From Rhyacophila brunnea (taxonomy: Eukaryota > Arthropoda > Insecta > Trichoptera > Rhyacophilidae), in contig JAGYXB010000081.1 of NCBI GenBank assembly GCA_022495005.1, positions 310,001 through 374,000 of the forward strand: a stretch of 64,000 nucleotides of DNA, given 5' to 3'. Shown here one piece after another: positions 13,239-25,569 of the stretch (the first letter of the stretch is position 1; every line of letters starts with the position of its first letter). Under the pieces are notes generated by a model. That model had not been told where the DNA came from. It saw only the letters and a program-made list of their open reading frames with translations, and did not search any database. The position numbers and the translations under genes are program-made.

Positions 13239-14434
13239 TTTGCTCCAGAACCTCCCCTAGAATTTCCTTTAAGTGTCCTTCTTTGAATTGTTTGCATACC
13301 CAGTCCACTGCTTTATTTATTAGTTGTTTAATGATCTGCTGCCAGTCTCCCCCTTTCAGCAAGACTTTCATAATTTCTCCCATCGCGTTAACCTCTGTCT
13401 TCCCCTTTGAATTTTTCTTATTTTTTGTAGGCTTTACGCTACTACCTGTAGATATTATTGTTGAGCCTGAAGCTTCTACCACCACTTCTTCTTTCTTTTT
13501 GTTTTCCTTTATTCTTTGAATTATTTCGCTTTCATCTCTTCCCACGATTTTTTTTGTTTTAATATGTCAGCATAGCTGTTACTTAACATATTTTTTTTTG
13601 CTTCCTTGAAAGGTATGTTCATTTTTATCATTGCTTCTTTGCAATTCTTTTCTTCTTGCCACTTTGGGCATTTTGGCTGTTTGCCGCGTGGTTACCTTTG
13701 CAATTGATGCACGTAATTTCCTCATTTTTTTTGCAGGTTTTGTGGTTTTCACCACACTTAGGGCACGTTTCTACTGTACGTCCGCAATTGTTCGCGATAT
13801 GCCCATATCGCCAGCATTTGTAGCATTGCATAGCCCTGAATACATACGGCTCTACAGCAAAAGAGACTCTATATATGTAAATTGTTCTCGGCAATATTTT
13901 CTCCCCAAATTTAATACTGACTGACGAGGTCTTTGTCAGCTCTCCTGTATCATCTTTTCTTGTCAACCTCTTAAGGTTGATTACTTTTGCATCACTTTTG
14001 ATTTCCATTTGCAGTTCTTGGAGGTCCATATCAATATCGACTTTTCTTATCACTCCATAAGAGCAGGAGTCATTCTCTTTGGTCACAAAACCGAGATCTT
14101 TGAGTTCTCCAGCTTGTTTCACTTTATCTGCTTCTTTTTCATCTTCTACTTGGATGTACGTCTTTAAATTTGTATTGTAAATTTTCTGTACTTTTACTCC
14201 TGCCTTATGCAGCATCTGCGCTATTTTCAATTTTAATGGAATTTTACTTCCCGTCGCTATCATGACGATGTTTTGGTTTCCCTTTGGAGTGACCCCAGAG
14301 TCTCTTCTGGGTTTTTTTCCAGAGGTCACCGTCTGCCATTCTTCTTCTTTTTCTCCAACCACTTCCTCTTCATCATCGTTTCTTTTCTTCTTCGTTTTTT
14401 TGGTTTCATTCACTTCCATTGTGGTGTTTTCCAT
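13231..14434 (-). pseudogene. LINE ORF1 (gag-like zinc-knuckle protein), frameshifted
   Basis: The first ATG is at 14434 (MENTTMEVNE); the longer frame to 14542 needs a TTG start and is probably 5' leader. The N-terminal part is rich in K and E. A knuckle reading CYKCWRYGHIANNC (CX2CX4HX4C) follows, then CPKCGENHKTC and CINCKGNHAAN. Near 13665 the frame shifts, breaking the third knuckle: the missing part, SPKCPKW, is in another frame that continues to a stop at 13521. A second shift near 13550, next to a run of eight A, leads to the last segment, ending at TAA in 13231-13233. Undamaged, it would be about 400 residues, normal for a Jockey/I/R1-type ORF1. Its role is RNA binding in the retrotransposition particle. 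Confidence 0.85.
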
Positions 14435-14787
14435 TTTATTGTTTTTGCCGTTCACGCGGTCTTGGAATTCGCGCAACAGTGTGAACAAAAAACAGTGTGG
14501 ACAACCCCTCGCTTCACAGCGTTTGACGCACTCCCCGCACAAAGTGCACTATCCGTGCAACAATAAATATTTTTCACTTTTTCTCAAGCACTGGCACTGA
14601 TTGTCAAAATCACATGGGACCACACATGTTGAGTTTATTGTCAAATTCATTTACAAACAATATTATTTTTGTTGTATCCCGTATTTATAACCGTTCGCGA
14701 GTAACCAGGCGAATAGCGACCCGAGTACTCAAGCGAAGTTGTACAACCTCACTCCACCGCTGTTGGCTTCCGACTGAAGAAAATGTT

Positions 14788-16434
14788 CGTTTATACTACC
14801 TAAAGCAATACTCCAAAAGCATTCCGCTATTCTTACTTATATTACAAACGAAGCATTCAATGCTGCTAATGCAGATATTATTGTTGGCTCTTTAATTACA
14901 ACATATACAATGGTTGGGACTATTATGGTGGCCCTATATTTCCTTCCTACCTCAAATACCTACTTATTGTCGTGAATCCAGGCGACCAGCAGTTACGGGT
15001 CATCAGTCGACCATGATTGAATAACAAGCAGTTATCTCAAGAGAATGGGCGCGTGTACTCGTTACCGGTACACCGTCGTTTAATGAGTAATTCCAAGCAT
15101 ACAGACTGATTCAAAAAATATGTGTATACCAAGAGCATGTCCTGTGGAACCGACGTAGAAACCTTAATTTTTATCCGAGTCTCCATCCAAATTCAATTAA
15201 TCAAACCACATGTGTCCGTGTTACTGGCACAGGGTGTCTCCTCATTGTTCATATTATTCATCAAAAGTGTACCATGAGAGTGCCTCCCAGCATCCACATC
15301 CACTATAACAATCATTTCACCAATCAATTACAGTCCACTATGAAAAATGCAACCAATAATCATATTAAAATATAATATTTTTGAGTTGCTATCTATAATA
15401 TTGTAGAACAAAATATTTGAATTATTATTTTATTGTCGCATTTCAATCTCTTTTCCCTAAACTTTACTGATTTGGCGAGATATATTTATTTCGTAGTCGA
15501 CTTGAGATAACTTTAACTTAACGAAGAATGTCAAGTTATCACGTCTCTGCAGCTTAATTTATTATAGTGAATATTATACAATTATATTATGTGGCTGAAA
15601 TATTATGAGAAATGCAAAATTTTGACTGATATGAAATATAAAATTTAATCTATATAGGTAGGTCCCTAATAACTTTATAAGATAATTCCATAAATAAAAT
15701 TTATACAGTTTTCCTGGTTAATAATAGTTATCATATAATACACAATTGAACAATTTCAACGCATAGGTACATGACAAAAAAATATTGCAGAAAAAAATAC
15801 ATGGATCATCAATCAGGATATATAAAAAATATATTTTATTATGTATAATACCCGGTTTTCTTTCAAATATAATAACTCTGGAAAAAAGTATAAAAATATG
15901 ATAAACCTACATAGTGTTGTTTTTTTTTCAAATTAGTACCATAGTATCTTATACCATACCAATACCATAATATAAATACCATAGTATCTTTCCTTGAACT
16001 TTACAGTCACTTTATCATGAATTTCTAAAATGTATCATTTTTAGATTATTTACTGGAGTATATCTACGATGAGATCAAAGCATTTCACAATTTATCACAT
16101 TTTTTTTTTAAATATACAAAATGGGGGTTCGTGGTATATTATACTTTCAAGGTATACGTATTTTTCTAATTTTTATGATTCCATGAAATTTACAACAGAT
16201 GAGTATAAAATTATTTTTTTCTGATATTAACTAATAAGTATATCCATGGAGGTATTTTCGAGCTGTGTGTGTTCATAAAAGAATATTATATTCTTAAATA
16301 TTGTTAATTATTCGTTGAAAATAATAAAGTTTATTAAGACATATTATAATTTATAACAATAATTTATGTTGTTTAATAACCTTTAAATCGATGATACTTA
16401 TGATCTGTACAATATTTCAATGTTTTTTGCAATA
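14788..16434. other. Intronic stretch, nothing recognised
   Basis: AT-rich except for a moderately GC-richer part at 14960-15330. All frames of that part are broken or featureless. Confidence 0.4.
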
Positions 16435-16442
16435 TCATAGCT

Positions 16443-16984
16443 CAGGGTTGGCTAACCTTTTTACGTAGGCGTGCCAAAATTTTCCAAATAATATTTAATT
16501 ACTGCCTGGCGTGTCGAACAGTTTTTCATGGGGAAAAATAGTTATAAGAATTCTATTTAAAAAGTTCAAAAACTATAATAGAGTTCATAATTATTACTCT
16601 ATTACTTAGTTTGGTTCTGTACGCACAAATTTAGGATTGCTCCAATAAGATCAGACATTCTCTCACTACAGTCGTCTCAGGCATTCTAAAATGATTATAA
16701 ATCAATCAAAATCAGAGGTTGGCGGCGTTGCTTACCCCGGCGCCTTGTGAGGTCAGTGCGATAATATTATCTGTGACTTATGTGATTACTAAAAACCGAA
16801 GAAAATGTCCATGGCTATTATTTTTTATTATTATATTATAATATCTATGTATTTATTTATAAAAAAAAAAAATTTTAAATTATTATATCTAATTTGTTTT
16901 CTCTTCAACATAAAACATTCGCGTGTCATGAAAAATCATCTCGCGTGCCACTAGTGGCACGTGTGCCATATGTTTGCCATCTTG
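16443..16984. mobile_element. hAT-type MITE with perfect 8 bp target duplication
   Basis: 542 bp with TCATAGCT at both 16435-16442 and 16985-16992. The left end is CAGGGTTGGCTAACC; the right end, reversed, is CAAGATGGCAAAC. Subterminal GGCGTGCC and GGCACGCG motifs face each other, and the stretch CGTGCCACTAGTGGCACG near the right end is itself palindromic. No transposase reading was found inside. Confidence 0.87.
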
Positions 16985-18817
16985 TCATAGCTACTATTAA
17001 TTGTTATAAATACACATACTATTGTATAAGACTGTAGCTCAAAGGATTAGGGTAAAAACTCACTAGGATAGTATTGTGATGTGAATCGAAATTCTGCTCT
17101 TTACAATTTTATGCTTTTTATTATGTAAATATATACTTTTGATTCATATAGGTATTTAGATATATTGCTTTATTATATAAAGCTAATGAACAAAGTCTTA
17201 TATCAAAATAATCATTGTGGTATTGCAACATTTATCTAAACCTAAAGTATATTACGCCATCTGCTAAGGTAGCACGTCTAATCAAGTAAGTGCATTGTGA
17301 AATAAATTCAACTGCTCGCATGCAAAACGTTACGACTCGGAATAGACACATACATCATCCGGACAAAAACATATCATTTATCTTGCATGATCAACGCTGA
17401 GTAGCTGGAACCAGGGCCGAATTTGACAGGATATTAAGTATCATCATAAATAAGTATTAATAACAGTATCATAGGTTGTGCATTGAAATAAAGTAAACGA
17501 AAGTTAACACTATGCACTTAGACAATGCATAAAAGAAATTCGTATATGGTTTTATAACATTGTCCGTTTGCACATACTAAATTTATGATTTCTTTTCATG
17601 AAAATAAATAAATCATAATTAAATGGCAGCTAGATTTTTTAATTTATCAATGTAATTATTATATAACTGAGTTAAATACAGATTAAACGGAGTTACTTCC
17701 AAAAAATGTGTGGACACTCGTTATAAATACTAGGTTTTCATATATATCTCAACATAGGAAAAACGAAAACTACAGCGGCTGGTGCAGATGTCTGGAAAAT
17801 ACTGACTCAGTATAGAGGACATTTTTAGAGGAGGTTAGAAACCACCCTATGTTGTTTAACTACTTTAATAATGATGATATTATAATAAATATTACATCGT
17901 CACTTATATCACCGATATGTAGGTATATTATATTTTTCATAACATTTTGCCAACTCAAAACTAATAAAAAAGAATAATTACATACCTAATACTTTTATAT
18001 TTCTTTTATTTCCTATATAACTTTTGTTATGGTGTTAAATACTGATATAATTGTTATTTTACATCAAAATAACCTAAATTATATAATTTTTTTAAATGTA
18101 TAAATTTAAAATATTTAAATTATGTAAATGATCAGTTTAATCTCTTAGGTATGTAATTTAATCAAGAATTTGAGATTAACAGACAAAATTGCCCTTAATA
18201 AAAAAGAAAATCTTAAAATTAAAAAAAATATACTGCAGTGGCCTTTTGCCAAGAATTAAAAGGAAAAGGTGTTTAAAAGTGTAACTATGTATTCTGATGT
18301 AATGCATTTTAGTGCTATTATGTTATCAACGCTAAATATTCTCTGTTTTCAGATGCATTAAAAGTAAAATCAATATACACTAGTCACTGAGAGAAAATTT
18401 GAAAAAATGTTAAAAGCTACATATTATTATTATTTTCAATGCATCATATTGATTACACACTACATAGCTAAATATATTCACATAGATGCAATACAACACT
18501 GGTCGTTAGGGCACATACATGAATGTATGTGCAATGCCTTCATATTTTCACAGAACTGTATTCAAATTGCAATTTATGCCACACGTTACAGTTATTTGTT
18601 AGAATGGTTTTATTCCAATATTGTATTTCCAACGTCCGTGGATATTTTATTTTATTCTGTCCATGCGAGCGAGCTTTCATGTGACTCACCACTAAATGTT
18701 ATAGCTTAACTGTAATATATATACATTTTTTACTTTTACTTACTCAAACTCTACTGAATTATTATAATAGAATTGAACATGTACGATGAAAGAGGCATTA
18801 AATATTATTTGAGGCTG

Positions 18818-19461
18818 TTAGTTTCAAAATCAGTAACCTCCATACTTCGCCATTTTAGTAGAAATCACAAAAACATTAAACGTGTTATTAAATAATTTAA
18901 AACTGCAAATAAAATATTTTCTTTATTCAAACATATTACAACAAACAATAATAGTGAAGTAAAATGGCCTTAACGACCTAAATTTAATAAAAAATAAATC
19001 TTTTAAAGTTAGTATTATTGATTATTTAATTAAATTTAATAAACGCAATTTTTGGTACGTTTTTTACTTTTAATAAATAAATCTGGATCGGTTTCGTCCG
19101 CCTCAGAGGGACATTTTTAATTTTCAGGTGGACGAAACCGGTCCAGATTTATTAATTAAAAGTGTAAAAGGTACTAAAAAATCGTTTTAATAAATTAAAT
19201 CAATAATACAATGCATTTCCACCATAAATTGAGAGTTAACACAATAAAAGAGAAAAAAATAAAGTAAATATAAAATAATGTTAAAAATGGTGGCCACTGA
19301 ATATAAATAACTGTACAATTAACCTGCAATTTAATTACATTTAATCAATAACCTGTGCTATATTTGATATTTTATCAATATACATACAATGTAAAAGTAC
19401 TTCAGATACAAGATAAATATAAAAAAAAAGTAAAAATAGAGGTTATCGACTTTGAAACTAA
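18818..19461 (+). mobile_element. Repeat family B, copy 1, interrupted by a family A repeat
   Basis: Starts TTAGTTTCAAAATCAGTAAC and ends GGTTATCGACTTTGAAACTAA, so the ends are inverted repeats of about 14 bp or more. It aligns from end to end with the reversed copy at 43479-43855. Shared landmarks are CTGCAAATAAAATATTTTC, TTTTAAAGTTAG, ATGGYGGCY and the AAAGTACTT near the right end. The extra ~250 bp at 19012-19260 is the family A insertion. Confidence 0.78.
19012..19260 (+). repeat. Palindromic repeat family A, copy 2, nested in family B
   Basis: Contains an internal palindrome: CTGGATCGGTTTCGTCCGCC (19084 on) faces its reverse complement ending at 19146. The right part, AATACAATGCATTTCCACCA then GAGAGTTAACACAATAAAAG, matches copy 1. 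It sits inside family B copy 1 at a point uninterrupted in family B copy 2, which gives approximate limits. Confidence 0.8.
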
Positions 19462-19997
19462 TAATCTCATTTGTTTTTTAACATGAATTTTATAACGTAT
19501 TAAGTATACAATATAGTGCCTTAACTCTGGCCTATGATATGTGAAACTGATTTGAGAAATATTATTCGATAGTAAAACAACTCCTTTAATGTTGTTCTTA
19601 CGAAAACAATGTTAATAGATGTAAACTTTTTTCGAAATTCTTGTTTCTAGATATTTTAACTAGCTTATTTTATTACCTTATCAGGCAAAACGTACTGCAT
19701 AAATATGTTCATTTTTTTACGTACTAATGAATCACCAAACACACTGTGTCCTTGCATTATCAACTACACATTGAAGAAACAAATTTATAATATAATATTA
19801 ACATCGAACATATGACCTACGTTATTAGAGATGCATGTTCTATCAACTAGTACAATACGTATCGTAATTACTTTGATGATACATCTAAAAAAATTATGAT
19901 ACAGAAGTCAAAATGTCTACATTAAAAAATGATTCTCGTATTATCACCTCTATCTACCAATAAAAATAATACAAAAAAATGTTGATTTTCAATATAT

Positions 19998-20140
19998 GCT
20001 TGGAACCAGAGTATGGACCCCAAGAGGCTTAGCAAGTGTTTAACATCCACTCGTAAAGACAAACTGAATCTGTTAATACAACCTTCACCCTGTGGAGGCC
20101 CATATTATGATCTTCTTAGGAATGACTGAAAAAAAATATT
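19998..20140 (+). mobile_element. SINE copy lacking its tRNA head, same family as 31524-31766
   Basis: Shares CAGAGTATGGACC, AGCAAGTG, CTGTGGAGGC and the ending GACTGAAAAAAAA with the full copy at 31.5 kb. The head is missing, consistent with 5' truncation on insertion. Confidence 0.75.
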
Positions 20141-20329
20141 TTAAAATAATACTAATGAAACTCTCGTAAAATACACCGGCTTTCTCAAAATAGATACTTA
20201 CCTAACAATATATATTGGTATTTAAATCGACGCGTTCTTAATGTATTATTTAAAAAAATATATATAATATGTAGGAATACATATTCTTTTTAATATTAGG
20301 TACAACAAACCTAGAGGCCCAATGACAGT

Positions 20330-20458
20330 AATGTAGTTTAACAGTAGTGTATTTAATAATATAGTGAAAAAATCACATAAATATATTGTGTCCTCGCCGG
20401 GAATCGAACCCAGAGGTACCGGATGAAAGGCCAGCGCCTTGCGCACTGCAGTTATATG
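20330..20458 (-). mobile_element. tRNA-derived SINE head with partial body
   Basis: On the minus strand GTGCGCAAGGCGCTGGCC is followed by TGGGTTCGATTCCCGG, a clean B box and T arm; then ACACAATATATTTATGTGAT. The same head-to-body order (B box, CAC/ACAC, TTTATGTGATTTT) recurs at 60125-60290. The A box is weak and the acceptor stem does not pair, so a functional tRNA is rejected. Confidence 0.65.
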
Positions 20459-20469
20459 TATTGTTACCC

Positions 20470-23340
20470 TATATTGCTACGCTTATGATTAAAAAAATAG
20501 TATTATTTAGCGCATAATTGACAGGTGGCACTGGTGTACACTGGCTACCTGGTATTTATTCTAGTTGGTAATAATTCACAAACATTTTCACATTACGTTA
20601 TGGCTTACGAGATATAAATTTATAAAAAAACGTTCAGTTCATTCTCGTATTTTGCATTATCATTATCATTTTATTATTGTAATTTTGTGTTTAAAAATAT
20701 TCTTAAATAATTAATCATTGTAATTATCTTACAAAGCTAAACTTTAAAATGATTCATATTGTTGTTTTTTTTAAATAGTTCACGTTAAAACTATATTATA
20801 ATTTTAAACCGATGGTTAGTAATATTTATCTCGAAAGCATTTCCAACTTCTCATAGATGCCCGAACATGAGCTCACAAATACTTGAATGGGAATTATTAC
20901 ATATTGCATTAGCTGTACCTATAGATAATAGTCTTCCATTCTGTTTATCTTATTTAATGAAAATTTGATTTAAGCGTCATTACAGTTATTCATAATAATA
21001 TACGTATACTTACACACACTTCTTACTTGTGGATGACATCGTAGTCTACCTACCCAAATATTTAATTACATTCTTGTCGTGGTCATGAATAATTTAAATA
21101 AACCGCTCTGTTGCATTTATTTACTAATACTTATGTGCAACAATTATATTAACAATATTAGAAAGTGCCTCAGTAAGCAGCATGATATTCGTTATCTGTA
21201 TGAACATCTGTTGTATTTCAGTATTCATCTCAGGTAAATATATTTTGTAAATTCACACTTGGTGATTTAAATAAATATTTTATAACATTTAGTAGACTAT
21301 TTAAGCAGGTTGTACATTATTATTTCTTTCACGTGATGTTATGTGTATATACATTTGTTGAGGTAGCATTTATTAATACATACTTGTATAATATTTATAG
21401 TAAAGATACTTTATATTAAAGAACAACTTTACGAACGTAGCATCTATCTAGCAAAAATTGCATGTGGCGCATGGCGTTAAATCTAGCGTTTTTCAGCATC
21501 ACAAACAGCTTAAAATATCATTATAAACCTTGAAAAATTAACATGCTGGTATTTTGAACATTATCTTTTATGAATAAATAAATATTATGATTAAATTTTT
21601 TTCCTATATTTTATTCACTGTTTTACTTATTTTTCTAATTGTAAAATACCTACAAAGTTCTTTTTCAAACTTTATTATTGTAAAAACAATATTCATAAAA
21701 AATGGCAATTTTTTTTCTGCCATCTAGCCTACTTTCTTACCTTATCTGCCATAGTATTATTTATAAGAGTTAGCAACACTGGTTATAATAATTAATACCA
21801 GTCATACAATTATTATAAACATCTACTAAATCAATCATTATTGTTTTTTGTACTGAACATAATAATTAAATATAGTGAACTAATTTAACCTTAAACATAG
21901 ATATGGTAGTGAAACAAACAGTTACAAGCTAGAGTTAAATAGTATTACTTAGTAAGTAATATTGGGCTAATTTATTAACGTAAAATATATATTGCTACAA
22001 AAACTCAGTTGGAGAAGAAGATGCCTTCTTGGTCAAATTTCTAATGTAGTAACTGTTTATCTGGGAGTTGTGGGTCAATTCTCAATGAGATTTTTGCCTA
22101 AGTATTTTAATGATTATTTCATTTCTAACACCACACTACTATCATCAAGGCTCATACTCTGCTAGAGTGCCAAAATAAAAAATTTAAACCATTTAAATTG
22201 TTGTGTTTCAGACTTTTGCGAAAATTTATTATAAATTGTAAAATTATTATAAATTTGGATTGTTACCTCATTACAGGCTTGTTGCAGAGAACTCTCTTAA
22301 ATAAAAAGAATGAGAATGCTATCACAAAAATCTATTAGTATTTCAATTGGATGACCAAATGAAATATAATTTAAAATAAGGTTAATAACCATTTCACTTC
22401 GTATAACGAGGGGGTTATCTTAATATATGTTTTACAATGAATGTAATTTTTGAGAGGCGTAAAAAGAATTCAAATCTGCAACCGCGAGAGGTGAGTTTTC
22501 TGCTACTACTCTGCCGAGGTATTTAAAATTAAAATTTAAAAAAAAAATGTACAATAAATTTAGTCAAATATTATTTATTCCCGTATTACTTTCTATTTTC
22601 GATAAAATAAGGTATGCTCAGCTTTATAAATCAGCCAATAACACTTTCCTAGAATCCATTAAATTTCAAAACCACTTCAGCTGGATAAAATTTCATTCGA
22701 AATAATATTTTTAATGAAATTTCAATACATAAATACAAGCACAGTAATATGATATTTAATCTCAAACACGCCATCTTCGGATATCGCGTTTCGCGATACT
22801 CATAAATTTCACAATTTTCCTCAGGTTTTTCCTATAAAAATGCACCTCGCCTTCCGACAAATTACTATTATACTGCAAATAACTAGAGAGCTGCACGTTA
22901 ACACACACTGAAAATAGATACTCCAGCTTTTCAAAAAGAAACTAGTTAGTTTTTTTACACCTTCCACACGGCATCGTGTATCATATTATATATTGCCGTT
23001 CTGCCGGTTCTAGTTTGAAAATATATTTCAGGAAAATAGTAATTATTTTGTACTTGAATTAAAACACTCTGTTATAAAATAATTGTAAATTAAAACAATA
23101 TAAATTGTCTTGCATTATGATACCGTAAATTACGTAAATTATATGTAAATTATCCAGGGTTCAATAGCCGGTCAATACACATAAGCACCCACAAACCAGC
23201 CCACCCCACACAACACGGCCTTAATCGAACGTATCAAGATAACCTACGTTTGGATATGAAGCTTAACCAGTTTTTAAAGTATGGGTATATCGCAGGACTA
23301 GTTACCGAATACCGAAGTCGACACACGCCCGACTGTGTTT
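20470..23340. other. Intronic stretch, nothing recognised
   Basis: AT-rich intron DNA without open frames of note, tRNA-like boxes or long inverted repeats that I could see. Confidence 0.4.
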
Positions 23341-23355
23341 TGATTAAGGCGATAC

Positions 23356-23704
23356 TTAAATAATTTTCAACTATAGGCGCGACGAAATTTTGGACTCGCT
23401 GGCACTCGGAGACGGAACGTCGAGGTGTGAATACGTAAATTTGTTTCGTGATGGCGACGGGGGTATTAATTCTTAAACCGTATAAAGATGACTAAAAACG
23501 TTACCCATTTACTTTAAAAAGAAAACATGTCATTGAATATATTATTATTGTTACTAATAGAACAATAAACAGAACATTAAATTGACGCATCTTGGATTTA
23601 TATGACAAATTATATTTCTTTCGGCAGCGTCATTTGCACCCGCGACCTGCAATCCGCGCATCGCCAAGCCATGATCTTTTTAGACCATGCCTCAACTGAC
23701 GTAA
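23356..23704 (-). mobile_element. SINE-like repeat family C, copy 2
   Basis: Reverse-oriented relative of 3966-4297, alike along its whole length. On the minus strand the head reads GTTGAGGCATGGTCTAAAAA, then GGTCGCGGGTGCAAATGACG, a diverged B box, suggesting a tRNA-derived origin. The 3' end is TATAGTTGAAAATTATTTAA. Confidence 0.75.
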
Positions 23705-25353
23705 AGCCTTAATAGCTGGTCAACTGAACTGCAAGTTGGCCAGATTTGAGTAGCTAAATATTCCCTATGCTAGTTTGGGTCTGCGCGTAATCTCTTTCTA
23801 GATATATACCGTCATCAATTGACATCAGCTATTGTCTAAGATAGAGGTAGTTGTTGACTCAATCGATTTAACTGGTTATTGATGAGGATGGTGTTTGGTT
23901 CAGCAAAGCAGTTTAATTCATAAATATTTAAAAGAAGAATGACAGTGTAAAGGATGTCTCACATTGACGCAAATCCAGTAGATACGGGTTTGAATCTCAT
24001 CGGACATCATATTTTTTTCAAAGATTTTTCTGATTGTAATATATCTGAGGTATTTTCAAATAATTTAATGTTTAATAAAAATTATGTTACATTACATAAT
24101 AACATTATAAAGAAATATTATTACACATTATTTTACTATAAGTTTTAATAAAACCATACATGATATTTTATAGTATGTCATTTAATATCATAATATGTAT
24201 ACTGATTTATTATGACTGAAAAGATAATATTTTTAATTTGACTTTTTAGCTTACGATTCAATTATACAGTTAATAAAATTACTTATTTAAAATAACTAAT
24301 AATTAATAAATTTACATAATAATAGCTTTGGAAGGCTTATAATTTTAGATAAAATACGTAAAATGGCGGGAAAAATTCTAAACTTTTTACTTTATGAGGG
24401 ATTTTAGTAGGGGAGTACGGGGTAAAACTGAACGTCATTTTCAACTCACTTCACTAATTACAAAGACTACTAAAATAGATAACCATTAATAATATTATTA
24501 TGCACTTCACTTTATAATACAATACATATTTTTTTTTTAATATTAATGTTATTTTTAATAATGGCATCTACGCGTGAAATTTACGCTGTTGCAATAATCA
24601 TAATTTTTGAAATAACGTAATTTCTTTATTATTCATAATAATTGGTTCTACAGTCATCTTTGGATCTTGGTCACCTCCAAGTGTTTTCTCTACGCCTGTC
24701 TGTCCTGATCTTTAATTTTCCAACTTCGATTATTCAGTGTGATGGCGTCTCAATTAACGTAGCCAAACCATCTACACTTGAAGTATTCAATTTTCTTTTC
24801 TTCGTTTTTGTTGTCAATATAATAATTTAAGGGTGTTTATTTTATTTATCTTTCCAATATTATCCATATGTTTTAAGTATTCCATCTTAACTGGTTGCGT
24901 TATTCTTGATTCCGCATTCTCGTTTTCCAGACGCCACTTCTCATAGTATAACTTTTAAAATTCTTCTATCTCCTGAACTATTGAAAATTCTCATATCAAT
25001 ATTGTAAATGCCAAATATTAAGAGTATAAAGTCAGGCCTGTTCAAAATATATATGAAGGATTATAAAAACTTATATGTTATCGATGGTACAATGGGAACA
25101 TCACAATATTTCTTATATCAGTTCTAGATAGCTCCAGATAGCTAAGCAAGCAGATAAAAAGTAAACATACTATTTTTAAACCAAAAGGTTTAAAAGAAAG
25201 TAAAAAAAACCAGCTCCTAGCGAAAAAAAAATCAATTTTATCACATAGGCAGCACTTTTTAGGCAGCACAGCAGTAATTTTTTCTGTAAAATATATTTTT
25301 CAATCCTATTGAAGGTTGATGTTTATTGTAGCATTATAAAAATTTGGTAATTT

Positions 25354-25558
25354 CTTTTATTGTATTAACTGTCAATACATGGTAGAACTGCATTGTATTA
25401 TTGATTTATATTAATAAAACGGCAAAAAATATGTACTTATTCCACTTTTCACACGGTTTCATCCGCATTAAAGGGACATTTTCAACTGAAAAGTTTAAAG
25501 TGGAATAAGTACAAAAAAAGCCTTTTGCGTTCTATTAATATAAATCAATAATAAAATG
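25354..25558 (-). repeat. Palindromic repeat family A, copy 3, inverted orientation
   Basis: Reads CTTTTATTGTATTAACTGTC, then CATGGTAGAACTGCATTGTA, the reverse of the right part of copies 1 and 2. Arms GTACTTATTCCACTTT and AAAGTGGAATAAGTAC are perfect inverted repeats around CGGTTTCATCCGC and GGGACATTTTCAAC. Outer arms (ATTGATTTATATTAATA and its reverse) add a second palindromic layer. Confidence 0.8.
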
Positions 25559-25569
25559 TTAGTACACAG

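Larger units (their letters stand above)
12829..14776 (-). mobile_element. Jockey-like non-LTR retrotransposon, internally deleted, with 9-11 bp target duplication
   Basis: About 1.95 kb on the minus strand. It ends in a 24-base poly(A), seen as poly(T) at 12829-12852. The same AAGAAAATGTT is found next to the poly(T) (12820-12830) and beyond the 5' end (14777-14787); the last TT may belong to the tail. The implied 5' end, reading CAGTCGGAAGCC, resembles the CAGT starts of many insect Jockey-type elements. Order 5' to 3': leader, ORF1 with zinc knuckles, ORF2 start with endonuclease motifs, then a jump to the 3' end of ORF2 and a short 3' tail. The rest of the endonuclease and the whole reverse transcriptase are missing, so this copy cannot move by itself. 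Confidence 0.88.

Noticed and set aside
13283..14600. Plus-strand frames across the LINE
   Set aside because: They are shadows of the minus-strand ORF1, whose zinc knuckles and overlap with ORF2 are clear.
18407..18709. Plus-strand 100-codon frame as a gene
   Set aside because: Rich in Y, I and H as expected of AT-rich background; no domain, no splice context.
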